From a virus: DNA of 64,000 bases. The position numbers and the translations under genes were made by a program. This document shows, piece after piece, positions 41,179-49,625 of the stretch; within the stretch, counting starts at the first letter, position 1, and each line of letters opens with the position of its first letter. The stretch is taken from the IMG/VR virus record IMGVR_UViG_3300018411_000022, positions 1-64,000 of that record; one strand, 5' to 3'. The notes beneath the pieces are model-generated. The model saw only the letters and a list, made by a program, of their open reading frames with translations, searched no databases and was not told the DNA's origin.

Positions 41179-42468
41179 ATGAGTCTGAAGCAACTGTTCA
41201 TCTCCATGGAAGATGAAGCCACCAACGAAACCGAGCTGGTCGTTTCTGCCGACGATACCCTCGAAATCGAAATCGCTGACGCTGCCGAAGCTGAAGGCGA
41301 AGTCGAAGAGCAAGGCGACAACGTCGAAGAGCTGGGCGAAATCTCTGAAGGTCTGGAAAGCATCCTGATCTCCATGGAAAGCGCCATGCAAGACGGCGGC
41401 CTGAACCCGCAAGCAGCCCTGTTCATGCAGCACGCCGTTCAAGCTCACGTTGGTCGTCTGGGCCTCGAAGCCTCCGACGTTACCCCGTCGATGGAATCCT
41501 TCGGCGGTGCCTCCGGTCAAGCTGCTGCCACCACCATCTCCATGGAAGGCATCGGCGAAACCCTGAAGAAAATCTGGCTGGCCATCAAGAACGCCGTCTC
41601 CAAGGCAATCCAGGCTATCAAGAACTTCTTCGCCAAGATCTTCGGTGGCGTCTCCAAGCTGAAGACTCGCTCCGACGCTCTGAAGAAGGCCGTCAGCGAT
41701 CTGACCGACGAGAAAGGCGACAAGATCAAGGTCCCGAACGCCAACACCCTGCGCTACAAGGGCAAGGTCGACGTTGGTTCCGTGATCTCCGGTCTGGAAG
41801 CCACTCACAAAATCGCCGGCGAGCACATGGAGAACCTCTCCAAGGCTGCTGCTGAGTTCTACGCCGTCCGCGTACCGCGTCTACTTGAGCGTGCCGAGAC
41901 CAACGATTTCGCCAAGGCCGCTCTGGAAAACGAATTGCTGGACGCCAGCAAGCAGTTCACCGACGTTGCTCAGAAGACCGTCAGCGTAACTTCTCCGATG
42001 TCCGGCGACGCCGTAATGCGCATGGAAGAATCTTCCAGCGTTGAAAAAGGCACCGACGGCAACCTGAAGGCTCCGAAGCTGGTCAAAGGCTACGCGTTCA
42101 AGGCCCTGGACGATTCGGGTACCGAAGTAGCTGCTCCTTCGAAGGCTGAAATGCAGAAGATTCTTGGCGCTTGCGACAAGATGATCGCTCAGCTGGAAGA
42201 GAAGAAGAAGTCCCTCGAGAAGCTGACCGAAGCTCGCGAAAAAGCGATGAAGGAAAGCGAGAAGAAGGTCGAAGGCTGGACCAAGAAGATCAAGGAAAGT
42301 GCCAAGCAAGCTGGTGCCTCCATGATCATGCGTAAGGCCAACCTCGACCTCGGTCGTGGCGTCAACGCGATCTACTCCCACGAGTTCAACGTCGTTCGCG
42401 CGGCTCTGGCTCTGGTTGATCGCGGCGTTGCAGCTCACAAGGCTGGCCCGGCTAAAGAGAAGAAGTAA
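41179..42468 (+). CDS. inner-head/inner-body-type protein with serial prohead-protease sites, 429 aa
   Basis: CGGAG before the ATG. The first ~120 residues are very acidic and contain repeated SME motifs: FISMEDE, ILISMES, TPSMESFG and TISMEGIG. Each matches the S/A-x-E cleavage pattern of phiKZ-type prohead proteases. After the last site comes an amphipathic cationic helix (LKKIWLAIKNAVSKAIQAIK) and a long helical, Lys-rich body. This is the build of phiKZ inner-head proteins packaged with the DNA, some injected early. Codon use is the most biased in the window, implying a very abundant product. The hairpin at 42493 ends the unit. Confidence 0.75.
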   Translation: MSLKQLFISMEDEATNETELVVSADDTLEIEIADAAEAEGEVEEQGDNVEELGEISEGLESILISMESAMQDGGLNPQAALFMQHAVQAHVGRLGLEASDVTPSMESFGGASGQAAATTISMEGIGETLKKIWLAIKNAVSKAIQAIKNFFAKIFGGVSKLKTRSDALKKAVSDLTDEKGDKIKVPNANTLRYKGKVDVGSVISGLEATHKIAGEHMENLSKAAAEFYAVRVPRLLERAETNDFAKAALENELLDASKQFTDVAQKTVSVTSPMSGDAVMRMEESSSVEKGTDGNLKAPKLVKGYAFKALDDSGTEVAAPSKAEMQKILGACDKMIAQLEEKKKSLEKLTEAREKAMKESEKKVEGWTKKIKESAKQAGASMIMRKANLDLGRGVNAIYSHEFNVVRAALALVDRGVAAHKAGPAKEKK

Positions 42469-42492
42469 TTCTCTCTGAAACCCGGTGTCTGT

Positions 42493-42526
42493 AAAAGCCC
42501 ATCCCGAAGGATGGGCTTTTATGCCG
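42493..42526 (+). terminator. rho-independent-type terminator with TTTATGCCG box
   Basis: AAAAGCCCATCC/GGATGGGCTTTT perfect 12-bp stem with a CGAA tetraloop, then TTTATGCCG. It ends the abundant inner-head gene. Confidence 0.85.
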
Positions 42527-42540
42527 CCTATACCCAAAGA

Positions 42541-42582
42541 CGAAATAAAAAAATCTCAAGTCTATATTACTCAGGTGAATAG
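42541..42582 (+). promoter_or_regulatory. phiKZ-type early promoter
   Basis: TATATTAC at 42563-42570 preceded by CGAAATAAAAAAATCTCA and followed by TCAGGTGAAT. The extended sequence nearly duplicates the promoter at 26322. It drives the gene at 42629. Confidence 0.85.
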
Positions 42583-42628
42583 GATACAATAACGTATCCA
42601 CTATCCCCGTAATCTCAGGAGATTCACC

Positions 42629-43531
42629 ATGAAAGTTAACAACATCAATGTGATCAAAGCCGTCGTTCAACTGATGGACAAAGGCGGTCGCCTCGCTGAC
42701 GAACTCTACGCCGGCATGGCCACTGACAAGGAAGAGCGTATCTTCCTGATAAGCGATTACAACTACCCGGTCAACATCACAGTAGACGATAAAGGCGAAA
42801 TCACTTTCACCAGTGAACGCTTGAAGGGGGCTGTGAAATTCGAGCCGGGTCACGACCTTCCGGTCAAGGACGCATTCGCCATCTACTGCGAGAAGATGGG
42901 TCTGATCAATCCACTGTTCTTCCATTGCAGCATGATGGAAAAGGCGATCGTCATGGCCAGCTTCAACAACATGATCCGTCAGTACGACGCCAAAGGCGGT
43001 AACGTCTCTGGTGAAGAACTGATCAGCAGTGCTCTGGCTGCCACTATGTCCAACTTCGATCAGGCCATCAAGCAGGTTGATCCTGACATGGTGTCTGATG
43101 AAGACAGTTTGGTTCAGGCTATGATCGCCGCCGGGATGACTCCGGTTCGTGAGCAACAGGTCCCAATCCCAACCGAAACCGTTACAGCTCAGCCAACAGA
43201 TTTGGAGAACACCGTGAAAAAGATCGAAGCACTTCCCGTTACACAAGCCCAACCAGTTCAAGCAGAAAACCACTACGACCTCTTGGTAGGTGCTGCTGAT
43301 ACTGAACGCGCTGAAAAGCTGATCGACATTCTGAAAAACGGCGGCCAACTCAACAACCAAGAGCAAGAGCTTCTGGTCCAGTTGGAGAGCATCGTTGGTA
43401 AAACCAAAGCGCGCAAAGAGCGCTTGACTGAAACCCTGAATGACAAATCCACTATTGTGGCAAACAGTGTGGGTCGGTTGTTGAAGAGCCACCTAGTTCC
43501 TTACGGGTTGCACAAGCGTCACCTGGCCTAA
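42629..43531 (+). CDS. early hypothetical protein, 300 aa
   Basis: CAGGAG upstream and an exact TATATTAC promoter 59 bases before the ATG. The N-terminal ~160 residues are folded (MKVNNINVIKAVVQLMDKGG). A Pro/Thr/Gln linker follows near 180-215. The C-terminal domain is helical and charged (ELLVQLESIVGKTKARKERL). No known motif. Early timing is inferred from the promoter; function unknown. Confidence 0.65.
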   Translation: MKVNNINVIKAVVQLMDKGGRLADELYAGMATDKEERIFLISDYNYPVNITVDDKGEITFTSERLKGAVKFEPGHDLPVKDAFAIYCEKMGLINPLFFHCSMMEKAIVMASFNNMIRQYDAKGGNVSGEELISSALAATMSNFDQAIKQVDPDMVSDEDSLVQAMIAAGMTPVREQQVPIPTETVTAQPTDLENTVKKIEALPVTQAQPVQAENHYDLLVGAADTERAEKLIDILKNGGQLNNQEQELLVQLESIVGKTKARKERLTETLNDKSTIVANSVGRLLKSHLVPYGLHKRHLA

Positions 43532-43543
43532 CGGCATAAAGTG

Positions 43544-43575
43544 AAAGAGGGGCCTTCGGGCCTCTTTTTTTTTTA
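43544..43575 (+). terminator. rho-independent terminator with CGGCATAAA box
   Basis: AAAGAGGGGCC pairs with GGCCTCTTTT (with wobbles) around TTCG, followed by a T-run; CGGCATAAA at 43532-43540 precedes it. Confidence 0.85.
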
Positions 43576-43625
43576 CATTGTTTAGTGATACTATAGACAA
43601 CCCACCACTAATGGAAGTAGTCGAT

Positions 43626-44042
43626 ATGAGTAATAAAACCCTTCACCGCCATCTGGTTATCTTTGGTGACCATAAAGAGTCCCTAGTAGTTGAAGCCGTA
43701 GATCAACCAGGACCAGGTAATGCTAACCATCACTACACCATCACTGGTTTTGATACTAAATCCAATCCCAGTAATAGTAACGCTGAAGGCTATGTTTCCA
43801 GTTTCAGTAGGTTGCCGGTGATATTCCAACACGGTACCGTACCCGAATGTGGTCAGAACGGCATAACCATAGAAGCACTGTTGGCAATCTGCGAACACCG
43901 TTTGTCTGGTTTCCAGTCAGGACCATACTCCAACAACTATAATGCAGAAGCACTGCTACACGTGGGCAAAGCTTTGGATGCCCTTAAACAAAGGACCCTG
44001 GACCGACTGGTTCGACAAGTCGAAGGTCTCGAGAAAGCATAA
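43626..44042 (+). CDS. Tad1-like anti-Thoeris protein (Acb2/Tad1 hairpin family)
   Basis: 138 aa. The start at 43626 has GGAAG upstream; 43578 and 43611 are earlier ATGs without an SD. The N-terminal beta part carries QPGPGNANHHYTITGFDT, then VIFQHGTVPECGQNGIT, IEALLAICEHRLSGFQSGPY and ALKQRTLDRLVRQVEG. This is the family pattern GPGGANHxYxIxGFDT / FQxGPIxExGVNGxTxEALLAIxxxRLxxFQxGP / LxxRTxxRxxRGVEG. Tad1 proteins sequester the cyclic ADP-ribose signal of Thoeris, and related ones bind CBASS cyclic nucleotides. The usual ACREN after GPF is replaced by SNNYN, and R-G-V-E-G reads R-Q-V-E-G, so ligand preference may differ. The gene is monocistronic between two terminators. Confidence 0.8.
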   Translation: MSNKTLHRHLVIFGDHKESLVVEAVDQPGPGNANHHYTITGFDTKSNPSNSNAEGYVSSFSRLPVIFQHGTVPECGQNGITIEALLAICEHRLSGFQSGPYSNNYNAEALLHVGKALDALKQRTLDRLVRQVEGLEKA

Positions 44043-44045
44043 GTA

Positions 44046-44077
44046 AGGAGGGGGGGTTAGCCCCTCCTCCTATGCCG
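44046..44077 (+). terminator. hairpin terminator with TATGCCG box
   Basis: AGGAGGGG/CCCCTCCT stem with a 7-nt loop, followed by TATGCCG, after the Tad1-like gene. The 44078-44136 gap then holds TATGGTATGG and the SD of the next operon. Confidence 0.7.
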
Positions 44078-44136
44078 CGTATGGTATGGCTTAGACTAAA
44101 CGTGTGGTTGACACTACACAACCCAAGGAGTTAACC

Positions 44137-45657
44137 ATGCCCAACATTGTTTCTGAGATCCCCGAGACGTATAACTCGGTGACTCGACCGGTGTGTGTTC
44201 AAATGATCAAAGACCTGGTGGCCTATATGGGGTTGCCGAAAGACACCGGGATCGATTATTACGGCGTTACTGAAGCACAATACCAATCGGCCAGCCCTAT
44301 GGACCCTACTGCTGAAAACAAGTACGGTTTCACTGGACGGGTTTATGTAGAAGTGGAGGAGGAGTATATTGAAGAACGTACCCTCACCACCGCAGTCCGT
44401 AAACCGAACGAGCAGTTCATTTTCTCAGACCCGGCGCTAGGTATTCACATCAAACCTGTTTACGTGCGGACAGAGGTAGCGATCAGCTTCCGCTACCGGG
44501 CACCAGATCGCACCAGCGCCCTGCGGTGGCGAGATCGCATGCGTCTGAAGGTCTCTGAAGGCCAACAGGAACTCTTACACGAGTTCGACTACCACTACCC
44601 CCTCCCTAAGGCAGAACTACTCATCTTGCGCGAACTGTGGCGAATGAGAGAAGCCGAGCACGGTTACGGAGAAGATCTGAAATCATACCTACGAGCACAC
44701 TTTAGTCCTCGGGTAGTTTCGGTTACTAACCAAGCGGGGCGCGGTGCACTGTTGTCCATGGCTGAACGTCAGGTAGGGGTCATCGGCTGGTTTGACTTTA
44801 TGGCCCAGCCCGACAAAGGCGGTGCTGCGAGTGAAGGGGCTCCTTGGGAGATCGGGTTTGAATACCGATTCCAGTACGACAAGCCCGTGGCCTGTGCGAT
44901 GCGGTATCCGATTGTTGTCCACAACCAAGTGGTGGATCAGAAGTACCGTCAAGAGAAATTGACCTACGAACTGGCCAACGTCGCCCGCCGACCAAACGAT
45001 GAACGTCGTCACTTGGACAAGTTCACACGTTTGTACACCGATGTACTCTATCCCTTCAAAGGGGTACGCATTCCGGAGTACGATGACTGGGTTGCTACTA
45101 CCCAGTTTAAGAACATGTATCCAGTGCTGACGTTGTTGATGGGTGTTAATCCTGAAGACCCTCGTGAATTGTTCAGTCTTAAGGAGTTGGGTACACACGA
45201 GTTCACACCTCAGATCTTAACGTTCTTAGCAGACGAATGTCGTTACTTGAATCTGCCTGCTCAGACTGTTTTCAACCTCCATTTGTTCCATGGTGACACC
45301 CGAATGGAGGAGACGGTTTTGACAGTGGATGCCGATCTGAATGTGCGAACTACAGTCGACCTCGATCCTCGTAAAATGTACCACGTGGTGATGACCATCA
45401 GTGATCTTAAGATCCTGAGTCCTCAGACGTTGGAACGTTTGCGTCAACATGGTCAAGTGGCGCTGGATTTGGTTAAGGTGCTTTACCCACACAAACCCAT
45501 CGACCCTAAAGACACTAAACTGCTCGGCGATAAATTACTGCCCCGTAAGACGCTTCAACAACTCCTTGATCGCATCAGTCGACAAGCAGCGATGCGGACT
45601 GTGGGTAGTTACAGCATCATCGTCCGACCGAAGGAAGATCTCCATGCCGATTCTTAA
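44137..45657 (+). CDS. probable tail/baseplate structural protein, 506 aa
   Basis: The start at 44137 (MPNIVSEIPETYNSVTRPVC) has AAGGAG upstream; a GTG at 44104 is rejected. Large soluble mixed protein without enzyme motifs. First of four overlapping or abutting genes (44137-48968) whose sizes, and the absence of catalytic motifs, fit a tail or baseplate operon. It ends in Lys/Arg-rich helices and overlaps the next gene by 14 bases. Exact identity unknown. Confidence 0.55.
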   Translation: MPNIVSEIPETYNSVTRPVCVQMIKDLVAYMGLPKDTGIDYYGVTEAQYQSASPMDPTAENKYGFTGRVYVEVEEEYIEERTLTTAVRKPNEQFIFSDPALGIHIKPVYVRTEVAISFRYRAPDRTSALRWRDRMRLKVSEGQQELLHEFDYHYPLPKAELLILRELWRMREAEHGYGEDLKSYLRAHFSPRVVSVTNQAGRGALLSMAERQVGVIGWFDFMAQPDKGGAASEGAPWEIGFEYRFQYDKPVACAMRYPIVVHNQVVDQKYRQEKLTYELANVARRPNDERRHLDKFTRLYTDVLYPFKGVRIPEYDDWVATTQFKNMYPVLTLLMGVNPEDPRELFSLKELGTHEFTPQILTFLADECRYLNLPAQTVFNLHLFHGDTRMEETVLTVDADLNVRTTVDLDPRKMYHVVMTISDLKILSPQTLERLRQHGQVALDLVKVLYPHKPIDPKDTKLLGDKLLPRKTLQQLLDRISRQAAMRTVGSYSIIVRPKEDLHADS

Positions 45658-47053
45658 CCCCAAAGCGCCAGCACCCGCCCCAGAGAAAAACATGGGTCAT
45701 GCCGTTGCGCCTGAAATTCAAAGCAATGTGGTCGATACCCGGTACCAACCTCACAAGTCACTGTTGGCTTACGTGGAAGGGGCTAGCTGGATTGTCAACT
45801 ACTATAGTCAAATCTTAGGTAAAGACGATGAGGTCTCTGATCTCCAAGTCAACCAAGAGGCGGCCTATCAACAATACCGTTTGGTAAAGCTTCTGGAACT
45901 CAAGGTTACCGGCGAGCTTTCCCAAAGCCAAGATGCCAATACCCGCACGTGGGAAGTATCTGGTGAAGCCACTGTCTATGCAGGAGTGATTCCTAACGTA
46001 GGTGACGTATTCATTGCAGACATCGGCGACGGTAAAGAAGGCCTGTTTACCGTTACGGCTTCTGAGAAGAAGTCTCGTCTTCATGATGCGGTGTACACCA
46101 TCTCGTACAAAATGCGTTCTGAGATGGATGACCTACATCGACGTGACCTCGACAGTAAGGTTGTGGTGGAACAGGTGTTTGTTAAAAACACCCTCCAAAC
46201 CAATCGCAATGCTACCTTGGTCACCACCGAGTTCGAACAACTGGCCAAAATCGAGGCGGGTTACAAACACTTGGTGATGCATTACTTCCGAGACTTCTTC
46301 AACATCGAACACCAAACGTTATTGGTGCCCGATCAACCCGAGAAGCTGTACGACCCCTTCTTGGTCAGTGGGGTGTTGTCGACCGTTGAGCAGAGTGAAC
46401 ACCCGCTGATCTACCGGATCAAGGTGTTGAACGTTGAACGCGATCCGGCTTTCAAGGAAGTTAACTTGTGGCAGTGCTTGGCGCAGAACAACGTGGATCT
46501 TTTGACCATGGCGTTTTATCAAGCCGGGGTGGCACCACGCGAACGCTTCAACGAACACCCCCAGTTCAATGGGTTCTATTACAGCGGTATTGAATCGATT
46601 GTCTACCCCACCGACAAAGCCAATCTTAAGGTGGTGGATTCGACACGCAGTGATCGGACTGATTACCAAGGATTGAACTACGGGTGTGAATACATAGACC
46701 CACTGATACCCGAACGTATTGTGGGAGGTTCTCGTCGCAGTAATAACCTGAACAAGATCCTTCAAGCCAGCACTGACCTCGCAGGCTTTGAAAAGGGATC
46801 AGGTAGTGAGCCGGTACTGATCCATCCGGTGACCATTGACGACTTCTACGTCCTCAGTCGGGCATTCTACTACCAAGAACAAGGTCAATCCGTGTTGGAG
46901 TTGGCGACGCGCAATACCTTGGAAGGCAAGCCTGTGGATAAAGCCGATCTGTTACGATTGGTAGAGTCTGCCAAGACTTGGCCCAACCTTGAGCGCTTCT
47001 ACTACATCCCACTGGTGTTGATCCTCATCAAGTACGCCATGGCAGATTACTAA
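45644..47053 (+). CDS. probable tail/baseplate structural protein, 469 aa
   Basis: The start at 45644 (MPILNPKAPAPAPEKNMGHA) has GAAGGAAG at ideal spacing inside the previous gene. A Pro-rich N-terminus is followed by a long beta-rich middle and a helical end. No known motif. The next gene starts immediately after its stop with no spacer, implying reinitiation and fixed stoichiometry, as common among tail genes. Confidence 0.55.
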   Translation: MPILNPKAPAPAPEKNMGHAVAPEIQSNVVDTRYQPHKSLLAYVEGASWIVNYYSQILGKDDEVSDLQVNQEAAYQQYRLVKLLELKVTGELSQSQDANTRTWEVSGEATVYAGVIPNVGDVFIADIGDGKEGLFTVTASEKKSRLHDAVYTISYKMRSEMDDLHRRDLDSKVVVEQVFVKNTLQTNRNATLVTTEFEQLAKIEAGYKHLVMHYFRDFFNIEHQTLLVPDQPEKLYDPFLVSGVLSTVEQSEHPLIYRIKVLNVERDPAFKEVNLWQCLAQNNVDLLTMAFYQAGVAPRERFNEHPQFNGFYYSGIESIVYPTDKANLKVVDSTRSDRTDYQGLNYGCEYIDPLIPERIVGGSRRSNNLNKILQASTDLAGFEKGSGSEPVLIHPVTIDDFYVLSRAFYYQEQGQSVLELATRNTLEGKPVDKADLLRLVESAKTWPNLERFYYIPLVLILIKYAMADY

Positions 47054-47641
47054 ATGATCATCGAAAAACCTGGGCACACCCCCGCCGAAAAGATCTTCAA
47101 ATACTACGTCGATTGCATGATCCCACAGCTGTATCTGATCGACCAATCGTTTGCCGAACACTTCGGCCTGCACACCTCGATGGATGATGCTGTGGACAAC
47201 GGACGTATGAACGCCCCTGTTCCTGCGCGTCTGACGGTTGCGCAGATGGCGGATAAAGCCCGCCAGGGTGCCCAGATTGCACTGATCAACCCCGATGATT
47301 CCAAACAGATCTATGAATGGATTCGGGACCACATCAGTGACTGGCACGATGCTCTGTTGTTAGACCCCAACCGTCGCGATGCACCGGTAGAGGATCTGGC
47401 CACCTTGGAAGAGTTCGCCGAACAGCTCTTCCCCATGGCCCGGATGTACATGGAAACCCAACCGACCAATTCCAAGCTGTTCAATGCTCTGGATCGACTC
47501 AACAGTCGTCGTGGTGTTCGTCGACGTGTGTCCCAAGAGCAGGCCGAGATGCCAAAAGTGGATTATACCCACAATGCGCTGGCGCACGCTATTACGGACA
47601 TGGTCGATAAACGCGGAGGTAAGGACAGTGCTGGAGAATAG
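47054..47641 (+). CDS. probable structural/assembly protein, 195 aa
   Basis: The ATG abuts the preceding TAA (TAAATG) and has no clear SD, so it is translated by termination-reinitiation. Helical, with an Arg-rich segment (DRLNSRRGVRRRVSQEQ) near 170. It overlaps the next gene by 14 bases. Function unknown; placed in the tail operon by context. Confidence 0.55.
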   Translation: MIIEKPGHTPAEKIFKYYVDCMIPQLYLIDQSFAEHFGLHTSMDDAVDNGRMNAPVPARLTVAQMADKARQGAQIALINPDDSKQIYEWIRDHISDWHDALLLDPNRRDAPVEDLATLEEFAEQLFPMARMYMETQPTNSKLFNALDRLNSRRGVRRRVSQEQAEMPKVDYTHNALAHAITDMVDKRGGKDSAGE

Positions 47642-48968
47642 TTCCTTAATCAACGCTGTGCGGGAGGTGACGGACAGCCGTACGCCACTTCCCCAATATC
47701 GCTACAGTTGTAGTGTACGCCTACCGGACGGTCGTGAATTGGTACCGTTACGGGTGGTGTCTACTGACATTGCCCGTGACTACCTCAAGACGTTCGCCGA
47801 TGAGTCGTATATCACGATCGTCTTTGGGGTGGGGACATACAGCAAATACATCTACCCCAATAAAGAGCGGCTGTCGGTGCAACTCACTCGTGAAGTCATT
47901 GGGGATCACGCCACAGCCGATGATGAACCGATCATCACCCGAGAATACAAAGCCGTTCTGTGTGAGACCAAGGATATTGCTGCCGCTTCGGGTTCAGGCA
48001 TTCTGGATAACGTTGAGGTCGCTGACTCAGCTAACGTTGCCAATGTACGCCTGCAGTTGATCGATCGATCGGTTGAGTGGTTGCGGTCTGTTTCAGTGGG
48101 TGGGAGTTTCCGCAAACGTACAGCAGCAGATCTTCTGTTGACCTTGTTGACGGTTAAAACCCAGGAGATTCCGCGTGAGGTGGTGGGTACCCAAGGACGT
48201 GTTGACATGGTACCGCCAGACAACCTTGAACCTCGTGACCACATTGTAGTGCCTCACGGTAAGCCGTTGGTGGAACTGGCTGATTTTCTTCAAGAAGAAT
48301 GTGGGGGGATTTACAACACCGGGTTGGGTATTTACTTACTGGCAGGCGACTGGTATGTATGGCCAGCACTGAACACCAAACGTTTTGACCAAAGCCCTCG
48401 TGGACTCACGGTCATTAACGTACCAGAAGAGAAGATGCCGAGTATCGAACGGACGTGGCTGACTAAAGGGAATCAATTGATTGTCTTGTCCACTGGTCGC
48501 ACGGACATTACCGATACTTCAGATAAAGCAAAGCTGGACAAGGGGATTGGTATTCGGTTCAACGACGCCAAAGGTCTCTTAGACAGTTTTGTACACACTG
48601 TCGGTAACGTAGCCAAAGCCTCTCGAGGTAAGAACGTTACGGAGGTGTTGATTGATCAAGCAGTGGAGGGATTGGCACACGTTACGCGTGGGGCCAAAGC
48701 AACCAGTAACTTGTTTGCTGAGTTGTCTAAAACAGTCTTTCGCAAGGGCAACAATGTAACTGCCACGTGGGAGAACTCTGATCACACCCTGCTTTACCCC
48801 GGCATGCCTGTACGCTTCATGTACGAGCATGAAAACCAAGTCCGCATTCGTTATGGCGTTCTGGTGGGGGATCAACACTTTATCTCGATGGAAGGTAAAG
48901 GTGGTACGAGCCAACGGTTTAAATCCAACACGGCGCTGTATTTATTCCTGGATAAGGAAGAGGAGTAA
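47628..48968 (+). CDS. probable baseplate/hub-like structural protein, 446 aa
   Basis: GTG start at 47628 (MLENSSLINAVREVTDSRTP) with GGAGGTAAGGAC upstream; the frame is open further back only as a shadow of the previous gene. Beta-rich with a helical insert near 320-370 (ASRGKNVTEVLIDQAVEGLA). The end reads like a beta domain that binds partners (GMPVRFMYEHENQVRIRYG). A T4 gp27/Mu gp44-type hub protein is possible but unproven. It ends two bases before thymidylate kinase. Confidence 0.5.
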   Translation: MLENSSLINAVREVTDSRTPLPQYRYSCSVRLPDGRELVPLRVVSTDIARDYLKTFADESYITIVFGVGTYSKYIYPNKERLSVQLTREVIGDHATADDEPIITREYKAVLCETKDIAAASGSGILDNVEVADSANVANVRLQLIDRSVEWLRSVSVGGSFRKRTAADLLLTLLTVKTQEIPREVVGTQGRVDMVPPDNLEPRDHIVVPHGKPLVELADFLQEECGGIYNTGLGIYLLAGDWYVWPALNTKRFDQSPRGLTVINVPEEKMPSIERTWLTKGNQLIVLSTGRTDITDTSDKAKLDKGIGIRFNDAKGLLDSFVHTVGNVAKASRGKNVTEVLIDQAVEGLAHVTRGAKATSNLFAELSKTVFRKGNNVTATWENSDHTLLYPGMPVRFMYEHENQVRIRYGVLVGDQHFISMEGKGGTSQRFKSNTALYLFLDKEEE

Positions 48969-48970
48969 CG

Positions 48971-49573
48971 ATGTTCATTGTGTTTGAAGGCGGGGAAGGA
49001 TGTGGTAAGACCACACTGCGGCGCGCCGTAGGGGAGCGTCTGGAAGCAATGGGGTATAAAGTCACGTACACACGTGAGCCTGGTGGGACGCCGTTGGCCG
49101 AAGAAATTCGGGCACTGGTGTTAGCACATCGTGAAGAACGCGTGGACGTCATGACGGAAGCACTACTGTTCTTTGCAGCCCGCCGTCAACACGTTGAACG
49201 AGTCATTAAACCTCGCTTGGGTGAAGGTCACATCGTTCTGTGCGACCGTTTCATCGATTCGACCTATGCACTCCAGTGTCGTGGTGGTGAGCTTTCTCGT
49301 CACACGTTCAACGCGTTGGTCAAGACTACGCTCGATGACTTTCGTCCAGACCTGACCGTAGTGATCGACATTGATCCCGAAGTCTCCTTCAAGGGGGTGC
49401 GGGAACGTGGGGAACTGGACCGGATGGAAGCCAAGGGGTTGGAATACCACCAAAGGGTGCGTGAAGGCTTCTTGGATCAGATCGAAGCAGATCCTAGCCG
49501 TTACTACCTGATGTCCGGTCATCGCGACTTGAACAAGATGGTTGATGAAGTCATTAACCGTTCTGGTTTGTGA
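48971..49573 (+). CDS. tmk: thymidylate kinase
   Basis: 200 aa, the usual size. P-loop FEGGEGCGKTTL at residues 5-16, dTMP-binding TREPGGTPLAEEIR near 35, DRFIDSTYALQ near 92 and a LID-region Arg stretch (RERGELDRMEAKG). It phosphorylates dTMP to dTDP with ATP, the step after thymidylate synthase, which this phage also encodes at 56636. GAGGAG is upstream. It is the last gene of the tail-type operon, so it is expressed with structural genes rather than next to thyA. Active-site residues all appear intact. Confidence 0.95.
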   Translation: MFIVFEGGEGCGKTTLRRAVGERLEAMGYKVTYTREPGGTPLAEEIRALVLAHREERVDVMTEALLFFAARRQHVERVIKPRLGEGHIVLCDRFIDSTYALQCRGGELSRHTFNALVKTTLDDFRPDLTVVIDIDPEVSFKGVRERGELDRMEAKGLEYHQRVREGFLDQIEADPSRYYLMSGHRDLNKMVDEVINRSGL

Positions 49574-49586
49574 CCGCATAAAAGCC

Positions 49587-49617
49587 TACAGGGAGGCTCA
49601 CGCCTCCCTGTATGCCG
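49587..49617. terminator. bidirectional terminator, exact copy of 33934-33964
   Basis: TACAGGGAGGC/GCCTCCCTGTA stem with a TCAC loop and TGCCG following, preceded by CGCATAAAAG. It sits between convergent tmk and the minus-strand gene at 49626. Confidence 0.85.
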
Positions 49618-49625
49618 TTTGCTAC

